The position numbers and the translations under genes were made by a program. Source: DASRDU01 sp035560235 (GTDB lineage: Bacteria; Acidobacteriota; Blastocatellia; RBC074). From it: a DNA stretch of 64,000 nucleotides. Each line of letters begins with the position of its first letter. The stretch's first letter is position 1. The notes under the pieces were generated by a model. That model was not told the DNA's origin, did no database searches, and worked only from the letters and a program-made list of their open reading frames with translations. This document shows, piece after piece, positions 48,607 through 57,213 of the stretch. The stretch spans positions 18,440 to 82,439 of the forward strand of contig DATMAG010000025.1 in assembly GCA_035560235.1 (NCBI GenBank), given 5' to 3'.

Positions 48607-49329
48607 TTACCTTCCGCGTGTGCGCGGCAGATTCTCCTGGCTCTGAACCTGATTGCCCTGCGGTCCGACGCGCAACTGATTGCTGATGTCTCTGACGCCT
48701 GAAACTGATTCGGCAATCTCTTCGGCCAGATATTTCGCGTGACGATTTTCGACCGATCCGGCCAGCGTGACCTGACCATCGCTGACTCTGACTTCGATTT
48801 CGGTGGCGTCTATGCCGGGATGTTCGGTCAGTCGTTCATTGATGTCTTCGGCAATGCGCTCGTCTGAGCGTCTGTAATTTTTCGGCCCGCGTCCGGCATA
48901 CCGTCCCCGCGCTTCGCGGCGCGACTCAGACGCGCGTGAGGCATCGGGATTGTAATAGCTGCCGATGATTCCCTGAGTTCCCTGCCCGCGCGCGCCGCCG
49001 TAAATGCTCGAACGGCCCGCGTCGTACCCGCGTCCGGTCAGTTCACCAAACGCGCCGCCATAAGCGCCTTCGCGACCATAACCCCGCCCTTCCGATTCGC
49101 CGTAAGGCCCGGTGTAGCGCTCGCGCCCGTAACCGATGCGACGGTCGTACATTTCCTCATCGAAATCATAACGGCCCGGATAGCTGCCGCGTGATTCAAT
49201 CCCGAAAACCGGCCCCCGGCCAAAGCCCTCAGGATCAGCGCGCCTTTCCCGTTCAGGGTTGCGGCTTGAACGCTCAAGCTCATAACCATCGCTGTAAAAG
49301 CGTTCATGATTACTGTACCGGTTCGCCAT
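48607..49329 (-). CDS. BON-domain protein with Gly/Arg/Tyr-rich N-terminus
   Basis: 240 residues from the ATG at 49329 (AAGGAGCAGATC before it). Residues 1-160 are rich in Arg, Tyr, Gly and Glu (RERYTGPYGESEGRGYGREG) with no fold. The C-terminal BON domain (about 160-225, DERIAEDINERLTEHPGIDA, VTLAGSVENRHAKYLAEEIA) binds phospholipids in relatives such as OsmY. No signal peptide is seen, so it is probably cytoplasmic. Similar proteins occur in stress loci. Confidence 0.75.
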   Translation of the reverse strand: MANRYSNHERFYSDGYELERSSRNPERERRADPEGFGRGPVFGIESRGSYPGRYDFDEEMYDRRIGYGRERYTGPYGESEGRGYGREGAYGGAFGELTGRGYDAGRSSIYGGARGQGTQGIIGSYYNPDASRASESRREARGRYAGRGPKNYRRSDERIAEDINERLTEHPGIDATEIEVRVSDGQVTLAGSVENRHAKYLAEEIAESVSGVRDISNQLRVGPQGNQVQSQENLPRTRGR

Positions 49330-49447
49330 GATCTGCTCCTTCGTGCGACTCGCAGCCTTCAGGTTTTGCGGCTTCTGCAGTGCAGCTGCTGCCCGCGCAC
49401 ACTTCTCCTTCGGCACTCACAATCAGCTTCGCTGTGCGCACCGAATT

Positions 49448-49618
49448 TCAGGCGGTCTGCGTTCGCCCGCCGACGGTGCTGCTCTGACAGCCCTGATGGC
49501 CGCAGCCGCAGATGACTTCATCGGGCGCGGTTTCGCAGTGCGGACTGCAATACTTCTCATCCGGCAGCGCCGGGCAGTTGCAGCCCGGATGCGCGCATTT
49601 GTTTTCGTTGTCAGCCAT
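49448..49618 (-). CDS. Metallothionein-like small Cys/His protein
   Basis: 56 residues from the ATG at 49618. It has 9 Cys and 4 His in the order KCAHPGCNCPALPDEKYCSP, HCETAP, CGCGHQGCQ. This resembles bacterial SmtA/BmtA metallothioneins, which bind zinc or cadmium in a four-metal cluster; the CGCGHxGC end is the most telling part. The ribosome-binding site is weak. It lies 500 bases before the hydrogenase small subunit, on the opposite strand. Confidence 0.65.
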   Translation of the reverse strand: MADNENKCAHPGCNCPALPDEKYCSPHCETAPDEVICGCGHQGCQSSTVGGRTQTA

Positions 49619-49806
49619 AACGCCCGACAGTCTATTCAATCGCAACGTCGTCAGTCGGTACGACAACGCACACGAAAGAATGAGCACCGGTGCGGAACAG
49701 TTATTTTCGCAGCTGACAGCCTCCTGGTACGCAAACGTACAGAAGCGGGCCGAAAACTCTGCTATTAATGCCCCATTACACTTGCAACGCCGGGAAAGAC
49801 CAGTTC

Positions 49807-49834
49807 CTGACAATAGTTCTGATCAGCATAATTA
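49807..49834 (+). promoter_or_regulatory. Candidate promoter of the hydrogenase operon
   Basis: CTGACA (49807-49812), 16-base spacer, TAATTA (49829-49834), followed by a hairpin GCCGGGAG/CTCTCCGGC (49838-49858). It lies in the 503-base gap 49619-50121, otherwise without features, and would give a leader of about 285 bases before hhyS. Weak by consensus. Confidence 0.35.
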
Positions 49835-50121
49835 AGCGCCGGGAGTAATCTCTCCGGCAGGTTATCAGTTCCGGAACTCAGTTTCTCCCCTGCAGCAGTT
49901 GCTCTTCTCTCCCCGCTACTGGCAGCAGAACACCTCTACCGTTTCCCCCGGGATTATCAGCAGCATCGCCAATACAGACTGACCGGCAGCAGCGGATGAG
50001 TGTGTCCGCAAGCTGAGAGCGGATGATTCCGGTCAGGCGTGGCACAGTTCAGGCGGGGCTGTTTTCTTACGGCTATTCGGAGCAATCACCGATGCATCCA
50101 CAGAAACCAGGGAGGGCAACA

Positions 50122-51177
50122 ATGGCAACCGCAGCATCTGATCGAACTCAGCGGCCTTCGGCGGTCCGGGATGTTCACATCGTCTGGCTGACTGCGGGAC
50201 TGGGATGTGATGGCGACACAGTCTCCATCACCAGTGCTGAACAGCCGAGCATCGAGGACGTGCTGCTCGGCGCAATTCCAGGCCTGCCGAAAGTGCATCT
50301 GCACAATCCGGTCGTCGCGCCCGAAGTGGGCGATGAGTTCATGGACTATTTCTATCAGGCCGAACGCGGTCTGCTCGATCCGTTCGTCTTCGTCGTCGAA
50401 GGCTCGATTCCGAACGAGCGGATCAAAGCTGAAGGTTACTGGGCGGCGCAGGGCACGAACCAGGAAACCGGACAGCCGATTCCGACGACGGAATGGATTG
50501 ACCGGCTCGCGCCGAAAGCCTAGGCCGTCGTGGCCATCGGCACCTGCGCGACCTATGGCGGGATTCACGCGATGGCAGGCAATCCGACGGGCTGTATGGG
50601 CCTGGCTGATTATCTCGGCTGGAACTTCAGATCAGTTGCGGGCATTCCGATTGTCAACGTGCCGGGCTGTCCCGTGCAGCCGGACAATTTCATGGAAACG
50701 GTTCTCTACCTGCTTTATCAGGCGGCAGGCATGTCACCGATGATTCCGCTCGATGACAAGCTGCGCCCGACGTGGCTCTTCGGCAAAACAGTGCATGAAG
50801 GCTGCGACCGCGCGGGTTATTACGAGCAGGGCGATTTCGCGCACGAGTACGGCTCCCCGAAATGTCTGGTCAAGCTCGGCTGCTGGGGGCCTGTGGTCAA
50901 CTGCAACGTCACCAAGCGCGGCTGGATGCGCGGCATCGGCGGCTGTCCGAATGTCGGCGGCGTCTGCATCGCCTGCACGATGCCCGGTTTTCCCGACAAG
51001 TTCATGCCGTTTATGGATGAGCCGCCCGGGGCAACAATCTCGGCGGGCACGGTCGGAATCTATGGCAAAACGATTCGCGCGCTGCGCAGCCTGACCAACA
51101 CGACCGTCAACAAGGAACCGAAGTGGTGGCATCCGGGTTCACACCTGACGACCGGCTATCGGCCCCGGACTTACTGA
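50122..51177 (+). pseudogene. hhyS: [NiFe]-hydrogenase small subunit, group 1h, with in-frame amber codon
   Basis: The frame runs 352 codons from the ATG at 50122 (AGGGAGG before it), but codon 134 is TAG (50521-50523). Protein similarity continues in the same frame without loss: IDRLAPKA-stop-AVVAIGTCATYGG. All expected iron-sulfur Cys blocks are present: GLGCDGD, GTCATYGG, PGCPVQPDN, HEGCDR, KCLVKLGCWGP, and GGCPNVGGVCIACTMPGFPD. Group 1h relatives often have a Trp here by memory (TGG to TAG is one change). TAG ends other genes in this window (20355, 25502), so the code is normal. Lesion, read-through or sequence error are open. With HhyL it forms the high-affinity, O2-tolerant H2-oxidising enzyme. 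Confidence 0.85.
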
Positions 51178-51192
51178 AAGCGAGGCGCGGCG

Positions 51193-51258
51193 GGCTGCCA
51201 GCCTGTCGCGGCCTGCGTGAGGGAACTGCTGATGAAAGTCCGGGGCAGGCTGGCAGCC
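51193..51258. repeat. REP-like palindrome, GGCTGCCAGCCTG family
   Basis: GGCTGCCAGCCTG (51193-51205) and CAGGCTGGCAGCC (51246-51258) are perfect inverted repeats, each itself near-palindromic. It fills the hhyS-hhyL gap. Structure and sequence resemble the element at 31610-31691 (CAAGCTG in place of CAGGCTG). Confidence 0.75.
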
Positions 51259-51285
51259 TGACGGACATTTTCAGGAGAGCGAGTT

Positions 51286-53085
51286 ATGGCTACTGCAACC
51301 AAACCGATGAAGCCTGTGCTGCCGCAGACCGAAGGCCTGGTCGAGATGAACTGGGATCCGATCACGCGCATCGTCGGCAGCCTGGGCATTTACACCAAAA
51401 TTGATTTCAAGAACCGGCACGTGGCCGAATGTTACAGCACCTCTTCGATCTTTCGCGGCTACAGCGTCTTTATGAAAGGCAAGGATCCGCGCGACGCGCA
51501 CTTCATCACGAGCCGCAGCTGCGGCATCTGCGGCGACAATCACGCGACCTGCGCGGTCTACGCGCAGAACATGGCCTTCGGCGTGCGCCCGCCCGCGCTC
51601 GGTGAGTGGATCATCAACCTGGGCGAAGCGGCTGAATACATGTTCGATCACAACATCTTTCAGGATAACCTGGTCGGCGTGGACTTCTGCGAACAGATGG
51701 TCAAAGAAACCAACCCTTCGGTCTGGGACAAGGCGCAGAAGAAGGAAGCGCCGCAGGCCCGGCTGCACGGTTATCGCACCATCGCCGACATTATGACTGC
51801 GCTCAATCCGTTCACCGGCGAGTTTTACAAGGAAGCCCTCGCGATGAGCCGGATGACGCGCGAGATGTTCTGTCTGATGGAAGGTCGTCACGTTCACCCT
51901 TCGACGCTCTATCCAGGCGGCACCGGGACAGTCGCCACGATCCAGGTCTTTACCGATTACCTGGTCCGGCTGATGAAGTACGTCGAGTTTATGAAGAAGG
52001 TCGTGCCGCTGCACGACGACCTCTTCAACTTCTTCTACGAGGCGCTGCCCGGTTATGAAAAGGTCGGACAGCGGCGCATCCTGCTTGGCTGCTGGGGGTC
52101 GTTCAATGACCCGGAAGCCTGCGATTACACCTACGAGAACATGGGCGACTGGGGCCGCGCGATGTATGTCACTCCGAGCGTCGTCGTGGATGGCAGGGTC
52201 GTCACCAATGACCTCGTTGACATCAATCCCGGCATCCGCATTCTGCTCGGCAGTTCCTATTACGAGGACTGGGAGCAGGCAGAGAAGTTCGTCACGCATG
52301 ATCCGCTCGGCAATCCGGTGGATCAGCGGCATCCGTGGAATCAGACGACGATTCCGAAACCGCAGAAGCGCGACTTCACGGACAAGTACACCTGGGTGAT
52401 GTCGCCGCGCTGGTATGACGAACGCACGGGCGATTACCTGCCGCTCGACACCGGCGGCGGGCCGATTGCGCGACTCTGGGCGACGGCGCTCAACGGACTC
52501 GTTGACATCGGTTACATCAAAACGACCGGCCACAGCGTCATCATCAATCTGCCGAAGACTGCGACGCTGCCCGAAACCACTTTCGAGTGGAAGGTGCCCA
52601 ACTGGTCGAACGCCATCGAACGCGACCGCGCGCGCACATACTTCCAGGCCTACGCTGCGGGCTGCGCGCTTTACTTCATCGAACAGGCGCTCAGCGAAGT
52701 GCGCGCGGGCAGAACCAAAACCTGGTCAGAATTCACTGTGCCTGAAGAAGCGACTGGCTGCGGTTTCCACGAGGCGGTGCGCGGCGTGCTGTCGCATCAC
52801 GTCGTCATCCGCGATGGCAAAATCGCCAACTATCATCCCTATCCGCCGACGCCCTGGAACGCCAACCCGCGCGATGTTTTCGGTACGCCGGGGCCGTATG
52901 AGGACGCGGTGCAGAACACGCCGATCTTTGAAGAGAACCCGCCCGACAAGTTCAAGGGCATTGACATTATGCGCGCCGTGCGCAGCTTCGATCCGTGCCT
53001 GCCCTGCGGCGTGCATATGTATCTGGGCAACGGCAGAGTGCTTGAAACGCGCCATTCGCCGATGTTCGGAATGATGGGAAAGTAA
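51286..53085 (+). CDS. hhyL: [NiFe]-hydrogenase large subunit, group 1h
   Basis: 599 residues, CAGGAGAGCGAGTT before the ATG. The proximal nickel site is SRSCGICGDNHATC (C79, C82), and the distal one is DPCLPCGVHMYLG (C571, C574) near the C-terminus, with 22 residues after His577. Group 1h enzymes oxidise trace atmospheric H2 during starvation and feed electrons to the respiratory chain. The frame is intact. The nearby maturation protease at 56673 would be expected to trim the C-terminus. Without a working small subunit the enzyme could not pass electrons on. Confidence 0.95.
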   Translation: MATATKPMKPVLPQTEGLVEMNWDPITRIVGSLGIYTKIDFKNRHVAECYSTSSIFRGYSVFMKGKDPRDAHFITSRSCGICGDNHATCAVYAQNMAFGVRPPALGEWIINLGEAAEYMFDHNIFQDNLVGVDFCEQMVKETNPSVWDKAQKKEAPQARLHGYRTIADIMTALNPFTGEFYKEALAMSRMTREMFCLMEGRHVHPSTLYPGGTGTVATIQVFTDYLVRLMKYVEFMKKVVPLHDDLFNFFYEALPGYEKVGQRRILLGCWGSFNDPEACDYTYENMGDWGRAMYVTPSVVVDGRVVTNDLVDINPGIRILLGSSYYEDWEQAEKFVTHDPLGNPVDQRHPWNQTTIPKPQKRDFTDKYTWVMSPRWYDERTGDYLPLDTGGGPIARLWATALNGLVDIGYIKTTGHSVIINLPKTATLPETTFEWKVPNWSNAIERDRARTYFQAYAAGCALYFIEQALSEVRAGRTKTWSEFTVPEEATGCGFHEAVRGVLSHHVVIRDGKIANYHPYPPTPWNANPRDVFGTPGPYEDAVQNTPIFEENPPDKFKGIDIMRAVRSFDPCLPCGVHMYLGNGRVLETRHSPMFGMMGK

Positions 53086-53108
53086 TCTGCTCACGAGTGA
53101 ATCAGAAA

Positions 53109-53221
53109 GAAGAGAGATGACGGAACAAACGAAAAGAACGAAACGAACGGAAAGCTTCGGGATGGTTTCAGTTCTTTTTTCGTCTGTTTCGTTATTTCTG
53201 TTTGTTTCGTCATCTCTCTTC
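53109..53221. repeat. Intergenic palindrome starting GAAGAGAGATGACGGAACA (copy 2)
   Basis: Arms GAAGAGAGATGACGGAACAA (from 53109) and TTTGTTTCGTCATCTCTCTTC-like sequence (53200-53221) pair at 21 of 22 positions; the inside is built of ACGAAA and TTTCGT units. The first 19 bases equal those of copy 1 at 41274. Confidence 0.75.
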
Positions 53222-53250
53222 CTGCTTTCGCCTCACAGGACTCAGCACCA

Positions 53251-53814
53251 ATGCCACTGACCAGGCACACATCGAACGATTTTCAGCAGCGGATGCAGCG
53301 CATCGAGGGACTGATTCACCGGCTTGAGGCGGCGGCTGATTCTGAGACGCGGAACTGCGCGCTGGAGCTGATGCAGTCGCTGATGGAACTGCACGGCGCG
53401 GGTCTGGATCGGCTGCTTGAAATTATCGCGGAGTCTGGTGAAACGGGCCTCGCGCTGATTGACGAACTCGGACGCGATGAACTGGTGTCGGGCCTGCTGC
53501 TGCTTTACGGCCTGCATCCGGCTGACATTGAAACGCGCGTGCTGAAGGCGCCCGATCAGGTGCGGCCCTATCTGCAGTCGCACGGCGGCAATGTCGAACT
53601 GCTCGCGGTGACTGAAGGCATCGTGCGGCTGCGGCTGCGCGGCACCTGCAACGGCTGCGCATCGTCAGCCGAGACGCTCAGACAGCTCATCGAAGAGGCG
53701 ATCTTTGAAACCGCGCCCGATGTCGCTGCCATCGAAGTCGAAGGCGTGACTGCGAAGGCGCAGGCAGCGATGATCAGCTACGTGCAACTGGAATGCGTGC
53801 CGCGCGGGAACTGA
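53251..53814 (+). CDS. NifU-like protein of the hydrogenase operon
   Basis: 187 residues. A helical N-terminal part (about 10-90) is followed by a NifU C-terminal domain (about 95-175: VRPYLQSHGGNVELLAVTEG, and RLRGTCNGCASSAETL with the CxxC that holds a transient iron-sulfur cluster). In group 1h operons such a protein follows the large subunit and is thought to deliver clusters or to pass electrons from the small subunit. Start chosen at the first ATG; no strong RBS. Confidence 0.85.
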   Translation: MPLTRHTSNDFQQRMQRIEGLIHRLEAAADSETRNCALELMQSLMELHGAGLDRLLEIIAESGETGLALIDELGRDELVSGLLLLYGLHPADIETRVLKAPDQVRPYLQSHGGNVELLAVTEGIVRLRLRGTCNGCASSAETLRQLIEEAIFETAPDVAAIEVEGVTAKAQAAMISYVQLECVPRGN

Positions 53815-53843
53815 GACGCGACGGCACTCGGAGGAGAACAATC

Positions 53844-54071
53844 ATGGCAGCAAAACAACAACCCGCAATGGACAAGCCCGCGCACACGCCCGGAACAGAC
53901 AGGGGTGAAGAGCAGGTGAGCGACAAAGGCCGTGAACCGGGTCGCCATCACAGCGGGCATACAGGGTCGCGAAGGCCCGCCGGACATTCGACGCCGAGGG
54001 ACGTGACCGGCATCAATCCGGACAAGATGGAACCGATTGATCCGCGCAGCCCGTATCTGCCGCCAGCCTGA
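53844..54071 (+). CDS. Small hydrophilic protein of the hydrogenase operon
   Basis: 75 residues from the ATG at 53844, with GGAGGAGAACAATC before it. Charged and disordered, rich in His, Gly, Arg and Pro (HHSGHTGSRRPAGHS), ending NPDKMEPIDPRSPYLPPA. It is one base from the next gene (TGA then ATG), so it is translated with it. I do not recognise a family. Confidence 0.65.
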   Translation: MAAKQQPAMDKPAHTPGTDRGEEQVSDKGREPGRHHSGHTGSRRPAGHSTPRDVTGINPDKMEPIDPRSPYLPPA

Positions 54072-54072
54072 A

Positions 54073-54708
54073 ATGAGTCCGACGGAATCCAACAGTTCGT
54101 TCGTCGCGCTGCGCCGCTTCGTTCGCGAACGCGCGACAGCGCCGGTCGAGCAGTGCGATTTCTGCAGCGCCGCGCTCGCTGATGAACACGAGCATCTGAT
54201 CGAACCGGCGACGCGACAATTTGTCTGCGCCTGTCAGCCCTGCGCGATTCTCTTCGGCAGCCAGGGCGGGACTAAATATCGTCGCGTGCCCCGGCGCGTC
54301 AGCCTGCTCACTGACTTCCGGCTGACCGATGCCGAGTGGGAGAGCCTGATGATTCCGATTGGTCTGGCCTTCTTCTTTCGCAGCAGCGCCGGGCAGCAGA
54401 TCGTCGCGCTCTTTCCGAGTCCTGGCGGGCCGACCGAAGCGCTGCCCGACCCGGCGGCGTGGCGCGAGATCGAAGAGCGCAATCCGGCGCTGCAAACGAT
54501 GCAGCCGGATGTCGAAGCCCTGCTTGTCAATCGCATCGGCAGCGCGCGCGAATATTTCATTGCGCCGATTGATGAATGTTTCAGACTGACGGGCCTGATT
54601 CGCGCCCGCTGGCGCGGGCTGTCTGGCGGAACCGGGATGTGGCGCGAAATCGAGCGCTTCCTCGTGGAACTCAGGCGTCGCTGCGGTCAGACGGCGGGCA
54701 GTCGGTGA
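54073..54708 (+). CDS. DUF5947-family protein
   Basis: 211 residues from the ATG at 54073. A CxxC (CDFCSAALADEHEHL) and a second pair (CACQPC) suggest a metal knuckle, followed by VPRRVSLLTDFRLTDAEWES, FFFRSSAGQQIVALFPSPGG and a late RWRGLSGGTGMW block. This matches DUF5947, found almost only in group 1h hydrogenase operons. The exact role is unknown; maturation or electron transfer has been guessed. 49 bases separate it from the next gene. Confidence 0.8.
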   Translation: MSPTESNSSFVALRRFVRERATAPVEQCDFCSAALADEHEHLIEPATRQFVCACQPCAILFGSQGGTKYRRVPRRVSLLTDFRLTDAEWESLMIPIGLAFFFRSSAGQQIVALFPSPGGPTEALPDPAAWREIEERNPALQTMQPDVEALLVNRIGSAREYFIAPIDECFRLTGLIRARWRGLSGGTGMWREIERFLVELRRRCGQTAGSR

Positions 54709-54757
54709 GAAAACCGACAGGCTGACCTCGCTTGTCGCCAATCTGCTGAGGTGATGC

Positions 54758-55429
54758 GTGCCTGAACTCGACTTTCATGTTGAAGACGCGGCGGCAGTGC
54801 CTTACGCGGAAACGCCGCTGCTCAACTTCAGACTGCGCGTCGCCAATCAGACAGCGGCGGAACCGGTGCATTCGATCAGGCTTCGCTGCCAGATCATGAT
54901 CGAAGCGCCGCGCCGCCGCTATCGCGCTGACGAGCAGGCGCGGCTGCGCGATCTGTTTGGTGAACCGGAGTTGTGGCAGCGCTCATTGAAAAGCACGCTC
55001 TGGACCAATACGAACATCATCGTGCCGCCCTTCACCGGCAGCACTGTCGCGGATCTGCCTGTGCCCTGCACTTTCGATTTCAACGTTGCCGCGACCAAAT
55101 ATTTCGCGGCGCTCGATTCGGGCGAAGTCCCGCTGCTGCTGCTTTTCAGCGGCACGGTCTTTTATGAAGCGAGCAACGGGCTGCTGCAGGTCACGCAGAT
55201 TCCCTGGGAGAAGGAGGCGCATTACCGGCTGCCGGTCATCATCTGGCAGGAGATGATGGAGAAGTACTATCCGAACAGCGCCTGGCTCTGTCTGCGTCGT
55301 GATGCTTTTGACCGGCTCTATCGTTACAAGCTCAGGCGCGGGCTGCCGACGTTTGAAGCGGCGCTCGAAAGCCTGCTGCCGGCAGACGAGGAGCCGCTGC
55401 CCGCAGACGGCGGGGAGATGATTCACTGA
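54758..55429 (+). CDS. DUF6084-family protein
   Basis: 223 residues starting at GTG 54758. The family pattern is LDFHVEDAAAVPYAETPLLN, LRVANQTAAEPVHSIRLRCQ, TLWTNTNIIVPPFTGST, and YPNSAWLCLRRDAFDRLYRY. It looks like an all-beta soluble protein. DUF6084 genes accompany group 1h hydrogenases; no activity is known. Its stop overlaps the next start by one base (TGATG), so both are translationally coupled. Confidence 0.8.
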   Translation: MPELDFHVEDAAAVPYAETPLLNFRLRVANQTAAEPVHSIRLRCQIMIEAPRRRYRADEQARLRDLFGEPELWQRSLKSTLWTNTNIIVPPFTGSTVADLPVPCTFDFNVAATKYFAALDSGEVPLLLLFSGTVFYEASNGLLQVTQIPWEKEAHYRLPVIIWQEMMEKYYPNSAWLCLRRDAFDRLYRYKLRRGLPTFEAALESLLPADEEPLPADGGEMIH

Positions 55430-56348
55430 TGAATGATTCGCTCGTCAACAGAATTGCGAGGGCGGTGCTGTACGAAGGCTACATTCTTTATCCCTATCGC
55501 CCGTCGGCCCTCAAGAACCGGCAGCGGTTCAATTTCGGCGTCCTCGCGCCGCAGGCGTACAGTGAAGCGCAGCGCGGCGCTGAAAGCTGGACGATGCAGA
55601 CCGAATGCCTCGTGCAGGGCGCTGAAGAGGCAACGGTCAGTGTGACGGCGCGCTTTCTGCATCTGCGCGAAGCTGCCGGGTCGCAGTGGCAGTCGTGGCA
55701 GGAAGCGGTCGAGCGTGAAGTGAAGGCTGAACATCTGAAGCCCGGTGAACTCGCCGCGCAGCCGCAGCACCGGCCCTTTTCATTCCCTGCGACGAGCGAG
55801 CAGGCCGCAGTCTCAGGCGCCATGGAGATCAGCGCCACACGCATCGCAGAACGATTGCACCGGCTCACCGTGCGGCTGTTCAACCTGACGCCGTTTGCGA
55901 ATGCGAATCAGCGCCCGCGTGATGAGGCCCTGCGACAGTCAATGCTTTCGACGCACACGATTCTCAGCGTGCAGCGCGGTGAATTCATTTCGCTCCTCGA
56001 ACCGCCGACAGAATTGAGCGAAGCGGCAGCGGCGTGCCACAACGCGGGCACCTGGCCGGTGCTCACGGGCGAAGAGGGAGAACGCGATTGTCTGCTTTCG
56101 TCGCCGATCATTCTTTACGACTATCCGCAGATTGCGCCGGAAAGCGCCGGAGATTTTTTTGACGGGGCCGAGATTGATGAAATGCTGGCCCTGCGCGTGC
56201 TGACACTGACTGACGAAGAGAGCTTGAGATGCGCAGCGGCGACGAACGCGCGCGGCAGCTTCTCGAACGCACCGAGTCGCTGCCGCCTGAACAAATGATG
56301 AAACTGCACGGCGCCTGGCGCAGCGTGCGCCCGCGAACGGAGCGTTGA
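55429..56348 (+). pseudogene. Hydrogenase-operon accessory gene broken by a -1 frameshift
   Basis: As written the frame stops at 56298 after 289 residues with an arginine/serine-rich end that does not look natural. If the reading shifts back one base after the GAG codon at 56218-56220, the sequence goes on as EELEMRSGDERARQLLER, TESLPPEQMM and KLHGAWRSVRPRTER and stops at 56346-56348. That stop overlaps the next ATG as TGATG, just like the neighbouring junctions. So one base seems missing near 56220. The full product would be 306 residues. The family is found with group 1h hydrogenases; function unknown. Whether the shift is real cannot be told here. Confidence 0.75.
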
Positions 56349-56647
56349 TGCACGAATGGGAATGGCAACTGCTCGAAGACAGAAACACGCTCGCGGAAGT
56401 CAGCGTCGGCGGAGTCGAACTGCATCCGGGCGACCGCGTGCGGCTGCGGCCACGCGCGAACGGCGACATCTTCGACCTGGCGCTCAACGGGCGAACAGCG
56501 GTGATTGAAGCCATCGAACAGGATTACGAGAACCGGATTCAACTGGCCGTCATCCTCGACAATGATCCGGGCCGTGATCTGGGCCTGCTCAGACAGCCCG
56601 GCCATCGCTTCTTCTTTACGCCTGATGAAATCGAGCCGCTGAAGTAA
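56348..56647 (+). CDS. Small hydrogenase-operon protein
   Basis: 99 residues from the ATG at 56348, coupled to the previous gene by TGATG once its frameshift is corrected. It is a compact beta-rich protein: LHPGDRVRLRPRANGDIF, LNGRTAVIEAIEQDYENRIQ (19-20 residues shown), then LAVILDNDPGRDLG and FFFTPDEIEPL. Genes of this kind are conserved next to the maturation protease in group 1h operons as I recall. Function unknown. Confidence 0.75.
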   Translation: MHEWEWQLLEDRNTLAEVSVGGVELHPGDRVRLRPRANGDIFDLALNGRTAVIEAIEQDYENRIQLAVILDNDPGRDLGLLRQPGHRFFFTPDEIEPLK

Positions 56648-56672
56648 GGCACACCAGCCGGGGAGCAGACTG

Positions 56673-57188
56673 ATGGACAGGCCATGCATTCTGATTGCAG
56701 GCATCGGCAATATCTTTCTCGGTGACGATGCCTTTGGCAGCGAGGTCGCGCGGCGACTCTGTCAGCGCGGACTGCCGGACGAAGTGCGTGTGACCGATTT
56801 CGGCATTCGCGGGTTCGATCTGGCTTATGCGCTGCTTGACGATTACGACGCGACCATTCTGGTTGATGCGACTCCGCGCGGCGGCGAACCGGGCGCGCTG
56901 TATCTGATCGAGCCTGAACTGTCGGAATTCAATGAACCGGACGCGGGCGCGCTGATGGTCGAACCGCACGGGATGAATCCGCTGAAGGTGCTCGGGCTGG
57001 CGAAAGCTATGGGCGGCAGCTTCAGGCGAATCCTGCTCATCGGCTGTGAACCTGCATCGTTCGGCGGTGAAGATGGCGCGATGGGACTGAGCGAGCCGGT
57101 CGCGGCGGCGGTTGACGAGGCGATTCGGATGATCGAATCGCTGGTGACAGAGATTCTGAATGAGCATCGCTGCGCGGCGGTGCTGTGA
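56673..57188 (+). CDS. Hydrogenase maturation protease (HyaD/HybD family)
   Basis: 171 residues. The nickel-sensing acidic residues are in LIAGIGNIFLGDDAFGSEVA and in TDFGIRGFDLAYAL; the His is in VEPHGMNP. These proteases check nickel insertion and cut the C-terminus of the large subunit. The frame is intact. Start at ATG 56673 with a GGGGAGCAG site. It serves HhyL, whose 22-residue tail after His577 is the likely substrate. Confidence 0.9.
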   Translation: MDRPCILIAGIGNIFLGDDAFGSEVARRLCQRGLPDEVRVTDFGIRGFDLAYALLDDYDATILVDATPRGGEPGALYLIEPELSEFNEPDAGALMVEPHGMNPLKVLGLAKAMGGSFRRILLIGCEPASFGGEDGAMGLSEPVAAAVDEAIRMIESLVTEILNEHRCAAVL

Positions 57189-57213
57189 TGGCGACAGAAA
57201 GGAGAGTGCTGCA

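Noticed and set aside
50050..50066. Sigma-54-like TGGCAC upstream of hhyS
   Set aside because: TGGCAC is followed 5 bases later by AGGCG rather than TTGCA, so only the GC of the -12 element fits.
51271..52533. 420-residue minus-strand frame opposite hhyL
   Set aside because: Antisense of a strongly conserved gene; sequence lacks domains and is a codon-bias artefact.
54013..54741. 242-residue minus-strand frame opposite the DUF5947 gene
   Set aside because: Mirror of a real gene with clear family match; no own RBS or domain.
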